Shown here: in pieces, positions 19,801-27,355 of the stretch
Layout: every line of letters starts with the position of its first letter
Numbering within the stretch: position 1 is the first letter of the stretch
Source: Clostridium sp. Cult3
GTDB taxonomy: Bacteria; Bacillota; Clostridia; Tissierellales; Tepidimicrobiaceae
DNA: 64,000 nt
Direction: 5' to 3'
Assembly: GCF_021655115.1 (NCBI RefSeq)
Contig: NZ_PPXY01000008.1
Location: 1 to 64,000, forward strand
Made by a program: the position numbers and the translations under genes
The notes under the pieces: generated by a model
Database searches by the model: none
Seen by the model: only the letters and a program-made list of their open reading frames with translations
Told to the model about the DNA's origin: nothing

Positions 19801-21907
19801 AATTACCCATGGCCAAGGCTATACCTGCTTTTCTCACGAGAGCCATGGTATAGAACAAAAACTTACCATGTTTACTCCTATGGAAGATAATATAAAGATA
19901 AACCTAATTAGCTTAAAAAATCAAACGGCAAGAGATAGAAATATAAGTTTAGTCTACTATATTAGGCCAGTGTTGGGGGTAACAGATGAAGAGACGGAAA
20001 ATCTATTGGAAACCGGCATAAAGGAAGAGACAATGTTTATAAACAACTCTACTAATAGTGAGTTTAAAGATAGTACAATTTTTATGGGTACATCTGAGAA
20101 GTTGCAGTCCTATACTGGTGATAGGAAGGAGTTTTTAGGGAATTTTCCTTCCTATGAAAATCCAGATGGACTTAAAAGGGAAAGATTGTCCAATACAGTA
20201 GGTATGGGATATAACCCATGTGGTGCTATTAAAATAAATATAAATATCCCTCCAAAATCTGAAAAAGAAATAGTTTTTTTATTAGGAGAGGAGAAGGATT
20301 TAGATAGGGGACTTAGTCTTATTAACAAATACACCAATATCCAAAGGGCAAAGGAAGCTTTAGAAGATGCTAAAGCTTTTTGGGATGGTATATTGTCAAA
20401 GATTCAGATACAAACTCCAGATAAGACCATGGACTATATGATGAATAACTGGCTAATATATCAAACTATAGTATGTAGAATATGGGGAAGGGCAGGTTTT
20501 TATCAAGTGGGAGGAGCTTTTGGAGCTAGGGATCAGATGCAAGACGTGGTAAATGCCCTTTACCATATACCAGAAAAGACTAGGAAGCAAATTGTTAGAA
20601 ATTGTAAACATCAATATGAAGAGGGAGATATCCAACACTGGTGGCATCCTATACCAGATAGTGAGGTTCACAAGGGGATTAGGAGTAGATATTCTGATGA
20701 TTTACTTTGGCTACCTTTAGGGGTGGCAGAATATGTGTTGGTAACAGGGGATGACAGTATACTTAAGGAGAAGGTACCTTTTATAGAAAGTCCCATATTA
20801 AAGGAAACTGAATATGAAAGATATGAGGTTCCAAAGCTGTCTGAAGAAGTAGGAACTGTGTATGAACATTGTATTAGATCCATTGAAAAATCCTTAAACT
20901 TTGGGGAAAGAGGTTTACCACTTATGGGGGGAGGAGATTGGAATGATGGCATGAATAAGGTAGGATACAAGGGAAAGGGTGAGTCTGTATGGTTAGCTTG
21001 GTTTTTAGCTACAGTCCTTAAAGCTTTCATTCCTATTTGTGAAAGGGTAGGGGATATAGATAGAGCTAAAAAATATGAAGTTATAATACTTGAGTTAAAG
21101 AAGTCTATAGAAGCCAATGCTTGGGATGGAGAGTGGTATAAGAGAGCATTTTTTGATGATGGTAGTCCTATAGGTTCTAAGGAGAATAGCGAATGTAGAA
21201 TAGATTCCATATCCCAATCTTGGTCAGTTATTTCAAACTTGGGGGATAGGAAAAGGGCAGAGACAGCATTAGCATCGGTAGAAAAATATTTAGTAGATAA
21301 AGAATCAGGTATTGTGGCTTTATTGACACCTGCTTTCGATAATACAGAATTGGATCCAGGATATATAAAATCTTATGTACCAGGAGTAAGGGAAAATGGA
21401 GGCCAGTATACTCATGGAGCAACTTGGGTTATTAAAGCTTTTGCCATGTTAGGAGAGGGAGATAAGGCTTATGGATTATTTAGTATGATAAACCCAATTA
21501 ACCATTCTAGAACTTTCATAGAATGCGCCACTTACAAGGTAGAACCCTATGTGGTAGCAGCTGATGTATATACTAATCCTCAACATCTAGGGAGAGGGGG
21601 CTGGACTTGGTATACTGGTTCATCTGGTTGGATGTATAAAGTAGGTCTAGAAGATATATTAGGATTTAGGGTAGAAAAGGATAAGTTATTCTTGGATCCA
21701 TGTATACCTAAAAATTGGGAAGGATTTAGTATAAAATATAGATATAAAAACACTGAATATAATATAGAAATAAAAAACCCCTGTAAGGTAAATAGGGGAG
21801 TAAGTAGTATAATAGTAGACGGGGTAACTATAGATAAAGACTATATTAGTCTGATTGACGATAAAGTAAAGCATTTTGTTGCAGTGGAGTTAGGAAACAA
21901 GGGATAA
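13829..21907 (+). CDS. Cyclic beta-1,2-glucan synthase homologue (GT84 + GH94)
   Basis: A 2692-aa giant enzyme with the layout of NdvB/ChvB/Cgs. Hydrophobic segments lie near residues 385-445, 785-835 and 910-955. A GT84 glycosyltransferase sits between the first two, with DAD at about residues 602-604 (TLDADTKLPIDG), SHDLLEGSYIRAG, and the RQHRW motif near 748. A glucoamylase-like domain follows (about 1010-1450, SESGFFAFDSQLNYQYKAFG). Carbohydrate-binding and GH94 domains come next, with the catalytic aspartate in GGGDWNDGMNKVG near residue 2370. Such enzymes polymerise glucose from UDP-glucose, trim and cyclise it, and yield cyclic glucans. They are best known in Rhizobiales; length and domain order match. 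It follows the nucleotidyltransferase by 16 bases, so the two are an operon. No dedicated exporter is adjacent. Confidence 0.85.
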   Translation: MWRRFDFKKNRNSIVIKDIDLDRDRLVEHGEQIGEIYKTNRKVNVKRFLKNRLDASFKEIEGIYLYFNKNTDKELPKGTEWLLDNFYIIELVYKQLKFSLKDEKNMRVRIIEGEPLKGYPLVYILALELISHSGGNITEDSIEGFVNGFQKEEVLTLEEIHYLPTFITLGLIEYIRDISSNLFHTYKIWEKVEEINLEKNLKEILDEIHVIDTRKIERLVRKIREEGENLSWALEAIDRKLDYIGYSIKTILEREYIRQSKYKLSLGYGIGSLRDISSLNWERIFDTLSVVESIYKADPLGVYESMDLSSKAYYRYETQVLAERFKVQEIFLSKKILELAKLEWDKGCRDKKAHIGYYILDRGREELFSFFKKENKTYGVYLGKYAYYYFPIILLWICVASILSLYGYTRGNIYWGILIFIIISIPLLTISTNVVNYLFSKMHRPRMLPKLDFKGEIPEKHSTFVVIPTLLPSVDRVEELFKNLEVYYLSNREENIYFGIVGDFKDGDSEVIESDEEILNKGIEMAQKLNDKYGKGKEIFYYLHRKRIHSKTQDKWMGWERKRGALVELNEILLGGKNTSFNTISGDITKIQGKISYVLTLDADTKLPIDGAKKLIGTIAHPLNRAVVDEERNRVIEGYGIIQPRMLIDIESSNKSLFTRIFAGVGGIDPYSTATFDIYQDLFGEGIFTGKGIYDLKAFQKCLATIPENAVLSHDLLEGSYIRAGLATDIGLVDGYPEKYSSYIMRQHRWVRGDWQLIRWLKKPYSNHINSLSKWKILDNMRRSLLPIFLLLTFILGLSLFPGNTSIWLSLSMVTLFLPIINMGLDTILYKRFKMQKVKLNGDLILGYKTYLYQGILSLMFLPHEARMMLDAIGRTIYRVFVSNKNLLEWTTAFDMEKRLDNSLSSYMKRMNENIIVSLLLLILTYLFNPNRLWISGVIALLWLVGPLVAYNISKEDVETMEVDGENLKLLYEIGRKTWEYYQTFTDEKNNYLPPDNFQEYPYNGVANRTSPTNIGFYLLAILSSRDLGFITTGEMVDLVGLTINTMEKMEKWEGHLYNWYNTETLEPLMPVFVSTVDSGNLISYLIVLKEGLKEYVIGPLADSELDEELVLKAMDLIDRIEGLIDATKFYPLYDATKDLFYIGYDVGENRPLKSYYDLLASEARISSYIAISRREVPLEHWNRLGKSLIMENGYISLASWSGTMFEYLMPTLLLKNYKNTLLDETYKTSIRIQRIYGNYHNIPWGISESGFFAFDSQLNYQYKAFGVPALGFKRELKDELVVSPYSTFLALKFDYKEAFKNISKLEKEGLEGPYGFYEAIDYTDWRLPIHMDRGIVKSYMSHHQGMIFIAINNFINKDIMIDRFHRDPQMRCGELLLQEKIPINPIISKEKESLEEIRVIPKKELQWKSRVYSKEHLSKIKCHMLSSSTYSVMINNRGEGFSKDQDIFINRWRKDYLSTPYGQFIYIKDVANNGIWSTAYAPVYKEPDLYEVEFSNYKARFYRRDDDIETIMDIFLLPEELGEIRKVILKNSGDREAILETTSYFETTGSTMDSDLAHPAFNNLFVKTEVLEEQHGILSYRRKREDRLQDYWVVHGMKSFLEEEYRFQYETSRANFIGRGNSLKRPKGIVKGLSNTTGVVLDPIMSLSTKIKLQPNEEKEVYYITALTHSRQEAIDILKKYSTKENIKRAIDLSKTKSQTEIGYLNLNHQDVEFYEELLPYLFYIDENTKFTYEYLLKRNVKGKEGLWAQGISGDNPIVLIAIKSIEGIETVIKLIDAHEYWSYKGLKVDLVILNEDESIYYQPLFENIREIVYSKRGNVVDIPGGIFIRNKNTLTEEDEFLLYKWSRLVIKAERGIVTKIKDEEEIPNKKFNENLEVYPVSTKNLKLNYFNGYGGFSNGGKEYIIRLTKGLNTPLPWINVIANKEFGFIVDELGTGFSWCQNSRENKLTPWYNDPLVGKSGEIIYIMDEYTGEVFTITPYPIRDENDYIITHGQGYTCFSHESHGIEQKLTMFTPMEDNIKINLISLKNQTARDRNISLVYYIRPVLGVTDEETENLLETGIKEETMFINNSTNSEFKDSTIFMGTSEKLQSYTGDRKEFLGNFPSYENPDGLKRERLSNTVGMGYNPCGAIKININIPPKSEKEIVFLLGEEKDLDRGLSLINKYTNIQRAKEALEDAKAFWDGILSKIQIQTPDKTMDYMMNNWLIYQTIVCRIWGRAGFYQVGGAFGARDQMQDVVNALYHIPEKTRKQIVRNCKHQYEEGDIQHWWHPIPDSEVHKGIRSRYSDDLLWLPLGVAEYVLVTGDDSILKEKVPFIESPILKETEYERYEVPKLSEEVGTVYEHCIRSIEKSLNFGERGLPLMGGGDWNDGMNKVGYKGKGESVWLAWFLATVLKAFIPICERVGDIDRAKKYEVIILELKKSIEANAWDGEWYKRAFFDDGSPIGSKENSECRIDSISQSWSVISNLGDRKRAETALASVEKYLVDKESGIVALLTPAFDNTELDPGYIKSYVPGVRENGGQYTHGATWVIKAFAMLGEGDKAYGLFSMINPINHSRTFIECATYKVEPYVVAADVYTNPQHLGRGGWTWYTGSSGWMYKVGLEDILGFRVEKDKLFLDPCIPKNWEGFSIKYRYKNTEYNIEIKNPCKVNRGVSSIIVDGVTIDKDYISLIDDKVKHFVAVELGNKG

Positions 21908-21932
21908 GATATCTTATCCCTTGTTTTTTAAT
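21896..21932. terminator. Bidirectional terminator between glucan synthase and hemerythrin genes
   Basis: A perfect palindrome, AACAAGGGATAAGAT (21896-21910) and its complement (21911-21925), spans both stop codons and is followed by a T run on the plus strand. Confidence 0.85.
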
Positions 21933-22417
21933 CTTGAAAACAGTATATCCCTTTCCAAATGATTATGGTCTAATATATTAGCTTCTAAGTCTTTTAATTT
22001 TTTATAAGCTTTATCATAGGTAGGACAACCATCTTCTGGAGCTTTATATCCGTTGGTTATTTCCCTTAATTCTTTTAGCATACTTTTCGTTTCTTCTTCT
22101 ATAGCTTCTAGTTCATCAATGCTATAAAATATTTCATCTAACAGTTCTTTTGAAGGCCTTCTATCATAATATTTTATAACAGGAAAGATGTTGGTCTCCT
22201 GTTTTATCATATGTTGAATTAAGTTGATTTGAATTATATGAAATATTCTATGAACTTTTAAAAGCTCCTTATGATCCTGCCCATGAACTTTTAAAATAGT
22301 AGTAGTTAGCATACTAAGTTGGGTCATTTCCTTTTTGAAATATTTATGGTGTTTCTCCACTATATGATTTACCATATAGGTAAAGGATCTATTGTTCCAA
22401 TCAGTTTTCTTTTCCAT
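21914..22417 (-). CDS. Hemerythrin-domain protein (Ric/YtfE-like)
   Basis: A 167-aa four-helix protein with histidines and acidic residues at di-iron spacing: VNHIVEKHHKYFKKEM at the N-terminus, VHRIFHIIQINLIQHMIKQE in the middle, and LDHNHLERDILF near the C-terminus. This matches the HHE/hemerythrin fold of iron-sulfur repair proteins (Ric/YtfE/ScdA), without the N-terminal ScdA domain. Such proteins protect anaerobes from nitric oxide and oxygen damage. Three ATGs lie in a row behind GGAGGT; the third (22417) has the best spacing. A perfect FNR-type box lies about 60 bases upstream, which supports a redox or NO-response role. Confidence 0.7.
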   Translation of the reverse strand: MEKKTDWNNRSFTYMVNHIVEKHHKYFKKEMTQLSMLTTTILKVHGQDHKELLKVHRIFHIIQINLIQHMIKQETNIFPVIKYYDRRPSKELLDEIFYSIDELEAIEEETKSMLKELREITNGYKAPEDGCPTYDKAYKKLKDLEANILDHNHLERDILFSRLKNKG

Positions 22418-22476
22418 CATCATACCTCCAAGTTTAAGTTTTAATTATAGTTTACCAATAATCATAGAGAAAATAT

Positions 22477-22490
22477 TTGATTTATATCAA
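22477..22490. promoter_or_regulatory. FNR/CRP-family operator TTGAT-N4-ATCAA
   Basis: TTGAT TTAT ATCAA is an exact match to the FNR/DNR consensus. On the minus strand a TATAAT lies at 22449-22444. The box centre is about 46 bp upstream of the predicted start, near the activating position. The divergent MATE gene starts 119 bases to the right. Confidence 0.55.
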
Positions 22491-22608
22491 AAAGTAGCTT
22501 TGAAACCCTAATATATTTTCTGAATATCTATTCAAATGTGGAAAAATATGATAGAATCATAAATATTAACGCAAAAAACAATAGGGGTATTTGACTGGGG
22601 GATTTATT

Positions 22609-23973
22609 ATGAAATATATAAATAAAGATAAAGGTTTTTATGGAGAAATGATATCTATAGCTTTACCTATAACATTACAAAACTTAATTGCATCATCAGT
22701 TAACATGTTGGATACTTTGATGATTACCAGCTTGGGGCAGGAAAGTCTTGCTGCAGTAGGGCTTGCAAACCAAGTTTTTTTCTTTTATGCAGTGACTATA
22801 TTTGGAGTAGCTACAGGTTCCTCCGTATTTATCTCTCAGTTTTGGGGGAAAAAGGATATCAAGAATATAAGAAAAATAATAGGATTATCCCTAACCATTA
22901 GTGGTATTATAGGTGTTATATTTACATTGGGAGGATTGTTAATACCTGATAGGATAATGATGATATTTAGCAAAGATATAGAGGTAATAGAATTAGGATC
23001 GGAGTATTTAAGAATAGTTGCCTTTAGCTATATAATTACGGGATTTAGTTCTACCTATGCTATTGCGTCTAGAAGTATTGGACAAGCCAAAATGCCAATG
23101 GTGGTAAGCTTAGTATCTTTTGTATCCAATGGAGTATTGAACTACTTGTTTATATTTGGTAAGCTAGGTTTTCCGGCATTAGGAATAAAAGGTGCGGCTT
23201 ATGGTACATTAATAGCCAGATTGATAGAGATAGTCCTGATACTATATTCTATATATTCAGATGATGGTCCATTAGCTGGTAATCTAAAGGAAATGACCCA
23301 ATGGAACAAGGATTTTGCAAAAAGATATTTTAACACTGCTTATCCAGTTATAATAAGCGAAGCGCTTTGGTCTTTAGGAACTGTATTTTATTCTATAGCT
23401 TATGCAAAAATAGGAACAGAAGCTACTGCAGCAGTTCAAATATTAAACACGGTGCAAAATGTGTTTATGGTTATGACAAGGGGCTTAGCAAATGCTTGTA
23501 CTGTAATGGTTGGTAGTAGGATTGGGGCTGGTGAAGAGGACTTAGCTATTGATTATGCTAATAGGTTTTTGAGACTATCTGTTGTGTTAGGATTAGGTTT
23601 AGGGGGTATACTATATTTTGGGTCGGATGTCATACTCAAGGTATTTAGAAATTTGACACCAGAACTATATGCTACATCAAAAAAATCATTAACAGTATTA
23701 TCTTTATTTTTCTTTATTAAGGTATTTAACGCAACTATGATGGTAGGTGTTTTTCGTGGTGGTGGAGATACTAAATTTTCTATGTTATTGGAAATGGGGG
23801 CCGTGTGGTTTGTTGGAGTGCCGTTAGCTTTTTTAGGTGCAACGGTTTTTAAACTTCCACTACATCAGGTATTAGTTTTAGTATATATGGATGAAGCGGT
23901 TACAGCCATAGTTGGATTACCTAGAATAGTTTCAAAAAAGTGGGTAAAAAATGTAATTCAGGATATGGGTTAA
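22609..23973 (+). CDS. MATE-family multidrug/cation efflux transporter
   Basis: A 454-aa membrane protein with twelve predicted helices in two repeats. It begins GEMISIALPITLQNLIASSV followed by NMLDTLMITSLGQESLAAVG, the DinF/NorM-type N-terminal signature. The second half opens similarly (YPVIISEALWSLGTVFYSIA). MATE proteins export organic cations or metabolites in exchange for sodium or protons. The substrate is not predictable. ATG 22609 follows GGGGGA at seven bases; a TTG at 22591 has no better site. A second, distinct MATE gene lies at 27356. Confidence 0.9.
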   Translation: MKYINKDKGFYGEMISIALPITLQNLIASSVNMLDTLMITSLGQESLAAVGLANQVFFFYAVTIFGVATGSSVFISQFWGKKDIKNIRKIIGLSLTISGIIGVIFTLGGLLIPDRIMMIFSKDIEVIELGSEYLRIVAFSYIITGFSSTYAIASRSIGQAKMPMVVSLVSFVSNGVLNYLFIFGKLGFPALGIKGAAYGTLIARLIEIVLILYSIYSDDGPLAGNLKEMTQWNKDFAKRYFNTAYPVIISEALWSLGTVFYSIAYAKIGTEATAAVQILNTVQNVFMVMTRGLANACTVMVGSRIGAGEEDLAIDYANRFLRLSVVLGLGLGGILYFGSDVILKVFRNLTPELYATSKKSLTVLSLFFFIKVFNATMMVGVFRGGGDTKFSMLLEMGAVWFVGVPLAFLGATVFKLPLHQVLVLVYMDEAVTAIVGLPRIVSKKWVKNVIQDMG

Positions 23974-23985
23974 TAAGTGAAAATG

Positions 23986-24010
23986 GAAGCTTTTTAAGCT
24001 TCTTTTTTAT
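23986..24010 (+). terminator. Terminator after the first MATE gene
   Basis: GAAGCTT (23986-23992) and AAGCTTC (23996-24002) with a 3-nt loop are followed by TTTTTTAT. Confidence 0.85.
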
Positions 24011-24073
24011 TTGATTTTTTAAATTTATTATTATAAAATTCTACTTAAGGTCAATATTTGAAGGAGGGTAGCT

Positions 24074-24643
24074 ATGGAGCTTTTGAAACAAAGGATATTA
24101 AAAGATGGTACCTTGGAAGAGGGCAATATATTAAAGGTAGATAGTTTTTTAAACCATCAATTAGATGTAGAATTGCTTAACGAGATTGGAAAAGAGCTAA
24201 AGAGACGATTTAGCAGAGAGAAAATTGATAAAATTCTAACGATTGAGACTTCAGGCATTGCTATTGCTGTAATTGCAGCACAATATTTCCACGTACCAGT
24301 GGTATTTGCAAGGAAGACCGATTCTAAGACTATGGATAAGGATATATATGAAAGTACCGTATATTCTTACACTAAAGAAAAAAATTATACTATAAGAGTA
24401 GCTAAAAGATTTTTAGAAAAGGGAGAAAATATATTATTAATCGATGATTTTCTAGCTAGAGGAAGGGCTATGGAAGGATTAATAGAGATATTGAGGCAAA
24501 GTGATTGTAATTTGGCAGGAATAGGTATAGTAATAGAAAAGGGTTTTCAGGAAGGCGGGAAAAACCTAAGGGATAGGGGTATCAAATTGGAATCCTTGGC
24601 AATTATCGATGAATCTATGGATGGTGAAATTACTTTTATGTAA
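24074..24643 (+). CDS. xpt: Xanthine phosphoribosyltransferase
   Basis: A 189-aa type I phosphoribosyltransferase of full Xpt length. The N-terminus [20 protein letters not shown] and [15 protein letters not shown] are typical, and the PRPP-binding motif is [14 protein letters not shown] near residues 128-139. The enzyme salvages xanthine to XMP in the cytoplasm. ATG 24074 follows GGAGG. In many Firmicutes xpt is under a purine riboswitch; the 70-base leader between the upstream terminator and this gene is too short and lacks the motif. No pbuX transporter follows. Confidence 0.92.
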   Translation: MELLKQRILKDGTLEEGNILKVDSFLNHQLDVELLNEIGKELKRRFSREKIDKILTIETSGIAIAVIAAQYFHVPVVFARKTDSKTMDKDIYESTVYSYTKEKNYTIRVAKRFLEKGENILLIDDFLARGRAMEGLIEILRQSDCNLAGIGIVIEKGFQEGGKNLRDRGIKLESLAIIDESMDGEITFM

Positions 24644-24962
24644 ATATTAGTTGTTTTAATTATATTGAATATAGAAAAGGGTTGTGGTATATTAAATGTA
24701 TAACGTTATTGTTAAATATATGACAATTTATCATAATGCTTGAAGAATATATCGATTATTTGGGTTATGATTATAAAAAGAGTGGATAGTGCATAGGTGA
24801 AATATTGATTTTATCTATGCCTATGAGCATGTTTACAAAGGTTATTAATAATTAAATCATATTAATAAACTAGCTATTAGTCATATAAATAACTATTCTT
24901 TAATATTTACAAAAAATGCTGTATAATTAAAATGACAATATTATGTGAGGGAGGAGTTATAA
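24644..24962. other. Intergenic region upstream of nfnA
   Basis: This 319-base stretch has no supported gene. It holds a 13-bp hairpin at 24791-24820 and a TATAAT at 24922-24927 that probably serves nfnA. A TTTACA at 24906-24911 is too close (10 bp) to act as its -35. Confidence 0.5.
24791..24820. other. Stable hairpin of unknown role
   Basis: GCATAGGTGAAAT (24791-24803) pairs along all 13 positions with ATTTTATCTATGC (24808-24820), counting two G-U pairs, around an ATTG loop. No T run follows, so it is not a standard terminator. On the plus strand the RNA would be more stable than on the minus strand. Confidence 0.4.
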
Positions 24963-25811
24963 TTGTACAAAATTGTAGAGAAAAAAGAACTTGCCCCTAA
25001 TATCTATTCTATGGATGTTTTAGCTCCAAGGGTAGCAGAATCTGCAAAGCCAGGTCAGTTTGTAATTGTAATAACTGACGAAGCAGGGGAACGAATTCCT
25101 TTAACCATTTGTGACTTTGACAAGGAAAGAGGAACTGTCAACATAGTTATTCAAGCTATGGGTTGTTCTACAAAGAAAATGGTTGCATATGATGAAGGCG
25201 ACTATTTTAGAGATTTTGTAGGTCCTTTAGGAAAACCTTCTGAGTATGTTAACGAAGACATTGAAGAAGTAAAGAAGAAAAAATATCTATTTGTAGCAGG
25301 TGGAGTTGGAACAGCTCCTGTATATCCTCAGGTAAGATGGTTCCACGAAAATGGCATCGATGTAGATGTAATAGTTGGTGCTAAGACTAAGGACTTGGTA
25401 ATTCTTGAGGACAAAATAAAGGAGGTAGCAGGCAATCTATATATAGCTACTGATGACGGTAGTTATGGATTTAATGGTATGGTAACTGGGCTTATAGAGG
25501 ATTTAGTAGAAAACCAAGGTAAGGAATACGACTATTGTATAGCCATTGGACCTATGATAATGATGAAATTCGTAGCTCTTCTTACTGAAAAGCTTGGAAT
25601 CAAAACTGTAGTTAGCCTTAATCCAATAATGGTAGATGGTACAGGCATGTGTGGAGCTTGTAGAGTCACTGTAGGAAATGAAACTAAGTTTGCTTGTGTA
25701 GACGGTCCAGAATTTGATGGTCATCTTGTAGATTTTGATGAAGCATTGAAGAGACAAACCCAATACAAAGAAGAGGAATGTGAGTTAGACAAACAAGGAG
25801 GTGCCAAATAA
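24963..25811 (+). CDS. nfnA: NfnAB bifurcating transhydrogenase, small subunit
   Basis: A 282-aa FAD/NAD and 2Fe-2S protein of the dihydroorotate-dehydrogenase electron-transfer type. An FAD-binding beta-barrel (residues 1-100, PGQFVIVI and RIPLTICDFD) is followed by an NAD-binding lobe (VAGGVGTAPVYPQVRWF). The 2Fe-2S cysteines lie in GTGMCGACRVTVG and FACVDGPEFDGH near residues 229-245. Paired with NfnB it forms NADH-dependent reduced ferredoxin:NADP oxidoreductase, which couples NADH, NADPH and ferredoxin by flavin bifurcation in anaerobes. The start is TTG 24963 behind GGGAGGAG. It overlaps nfnB by one base. Confidence 0.9.
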   Translation: MYKIVEKKELAPNIYSMDVLAPRVAESAKPGQFVIVITDEAGERIPLTICDFDKERGTVNIVIQAMGCSTKKMVAYDEGDYFRDFVGPLGKPSEYVNEDIEEVKKKKYLFVAGGVGTAPVYPQVRWFHENGIDVDVIVGAKTKDLVILEDKIKEVAGNLYIATDDGSYGFNGMVTGLIEDLVENQGKEYDYCIAIGPMIMMKFVALLTEKLGIKTVVSLNPIMVDGTGMCGACRVTVGNETKFACVDGPEFDGHLVDFDEALKRQTQYKEEECELDKQGGAK

Positions 25812-27202
25812 TGGATAGATTTACGAGAGTACCTATTGCAGAACAAGACCCAAAGGTAAGAGCAACTAATTTTGATGAAGTTTGCCTAGGTTATACTGAA
25901 GAAGAAGCTATGGCAGAGGCTAAAAGATGTTTAAATTGTAAACATCATCCTTGTGTAGGAAATTGTCCTGTAAGCATTCATATACCAAGATTTATTAAAC
26001 ATATAGCTGAAGGAGAATTTGAAGAAGCAGCACATGTTCTTGCAGAATATACAGCTCTTCCTGCAGTTTGTGGTAGAGTATGTCCTCAGGAAGAACAGTG
26101 TGAACAGGTATGCGTTCTTGGAAAGAAAGGGGATGCTGTATCTATAGGTAAGCTTGAAAGATTTGCTGCAGATTGGGCTAGAGAACATGATGTTGTAGTT
26201 GGCAAGACTAAGGAAAAGAATGGTCATAAAGTAGCGGTTATAGGTTCAGGTCCTGCGGGAATCACTTGTGCTGGTGATTTGGCCAAAGAAGGTTATGATG
26301 TAACCATATTTGAAGCTTTACACGAGCCAGGCGGAGTTTTGGTATACGGCATTCCAGAGTTTAGGCTTCCAAAGGAAAAAGTTGTTAAACATGAAATAGA
26401 AAACCTAAAGAATTTAGGTGTTAAGATAGAAACCAATGTTATCATAGGTAGAACTGTAACTATAGATGAATTAATGAATGAGGAAGGGTTTGAAGCTGTA
26501 TTCGTAGGTTCGGGTGCAGGACTTCCTAAGTTTATGGGAATACCTGGAGAAAATTTAAATGGAGTTTTCTCAGCAAACGAATTCCTAACTAGGAACAATC
26601 TTATGAAAGCTTTTAGAGAAGACTATGATACACCTATTAAAGTTGGAGAAAAAGTTGCAGTAATAGGTGGAGGAAACGTAGCTATGGACGCAGCTAGGAC
26701 AGCTTTAAGATTAGGTGCTGAAGTTTGGATAGTATATAGAAGAACAGAAGAGGAACTTCCTGCTAGAGTGGAAGAAGTTCATCACGCAAAAGATGAAGGT
26801 ATTAAATTTGAATTATTGACTAGCCCTGTGGAAATAATAGGCAACGAAGATGGTTGGGTGAAGGGCATTAGATGCCAGAGAATGGAATTAGGTGAACCAG
26901 ATGCTTCAGGTAGAAGAAGACCTATGCCTATAGAAGGCTCAGAATTCGAATTTGATGTTGATACGGTTATCATGGCTTTAGGTACATCACCAAATCCACT
27001 AATTCCAGCAACTACCCAAGGCCTTGAAATAAATAACAAAGGCTGTATAGTAACAGATGAAAACGGACAAACCTCAAGAGAAGGTGTATTTGCAGGAGGA
27101 GATGCCGTAACTGGTGCTGCAACTGTAATCCTTGCTATGGGAGCTGGAAAACAAGCTGCCGTTGGCATTGATAAATATATCAAAGAGAAATACGATAAGT
27201 AA
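25811..27202 (+). CDS. nfnB: NfnAB bifurcating transhydrogenase, large subunit (GltD-like)
   Basis: A 463-aa flavoprotein of the glutamate synthase small-subunit type. The N-terminal region carries cysteines for two 4Fe-4S clusters (AKRCLNCKHHPCVGNCPVSI, split into RCLNCKHHPC and GNCPV; then AVCGRVCPQEEQCEQVC). An FAD-binding Rossmann motif is KVAVIGSGPAGITCAGDLA, an NADPH-binding one VAVIGGGNVAMDAARTALRL, and the C-terminal FAD contact EGVFAGGDAVTGAATVI. No glutamate synthase large subunit is present. The partner is NfnA, with a one-base ATG overlap. This identifies NfnB rather than GltD. It balances NADPH for biosynthesis against ferredoxin and NADH in fermentation. Confidence 0.92.
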   Translation: MDRFTRVPIAEQDPKVRATNFDEVCLGYTEEEAMAEAKRCLNCKHHPCVGNCPVSIHIPRFIKHIAEGEFEEAAHVLAEYTALPAVCGRVCPQEEQCEQVCVLGKKGDAVSIGKLERFAADWAREHDVVVGKTKEKNGHKVAVIGSGPAGITCAGDLAKEGYDVTIFEALHEPGGVLVYGIPEFRLPKEKVVKHEIENLKNLGVKIETNVIIGRTVTIDELMNEEGFEAVFVGSGAGLPKFMGIPGENLNGVFSANEFLTRNNLMKAFREDYDTPIKVGEKVAVIGGGNVAMDAARTALRLGAEVWIVYRRTEEELPARVEEVHHAKDEGIKFELLTSPVEIIGNEDGWVKGIRCQRMELGEPDASGRRRPMPIEGSEFEFDVDTVIMALGTSPNPLIPATTQGLEINNKGCIVTDENGQTSREGVFAGGDAVTGAATVILAMGAGKQAAVGIDKYIKEKYDK

Positions 27203-27217
27203 TATTTCATACAAGAG

Positions 27218-27260
27218 AGACTATAAATTATTCCTAGGAATAGTTTATAGTCTTTTATTT
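27218..27260 (+). terminator. Terminator after nfnB
   Basis: GACTATAAA (27219-27227) pairs with TTTATAGTC (27244-27252), with an inner ATTCCTAGGAAT palindrome, followed by TTTTATTTT. Confidence 0.85.
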
Positions 27261-27288
27261 TATATGTAATATATTTATAATGTGGAAT

Positions 27289-27316
27289 TTGATTTATATT
27301 AAATTTGTGCTATAAT
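27289..27316 (+). promoter_or_regulatory. Promoter of the second MATE gene
   Basis: TTGATT (27289-27294) and TATAAT (27311-27316) are 16 bp apart, and TG-C precedes the -10 as an extended element. Confidence 0.65.
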
Positions 27317-27355
27317 GTTTAGGGTATCGAAATTATTTATAAGAGGTGGTCATTT

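Noticed and set aside
20668-21210. 180-codon open frame on the minus strand inside the glucan synthase gene
   Set aside because: It lies fully inside the GH94 region with its catalytic motif on the plus strand, has no ribosome site and reads as low-complexity serine- and proline-rich sequence.
24003-24073. Purine riboswitch ahead of xpt
   Set aside because: The leader is about 70 bases after the preceding terminator and lacks the conserved three-way-junction segments.
25811-27202. Glutamate synthase small subunit (GltD)
   Set aside because: There is no large subunit. The overlap with a DHOD-type FAD/2Fe-2S subunit identifies the NfnAB transhydrogenase instead.
26782-27210. 142-codon minus-strand frame opposite nfnB
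   Set aside because: It mirrors conserved coding sequence of nfnB and has the composition expected of an antisense shadow.
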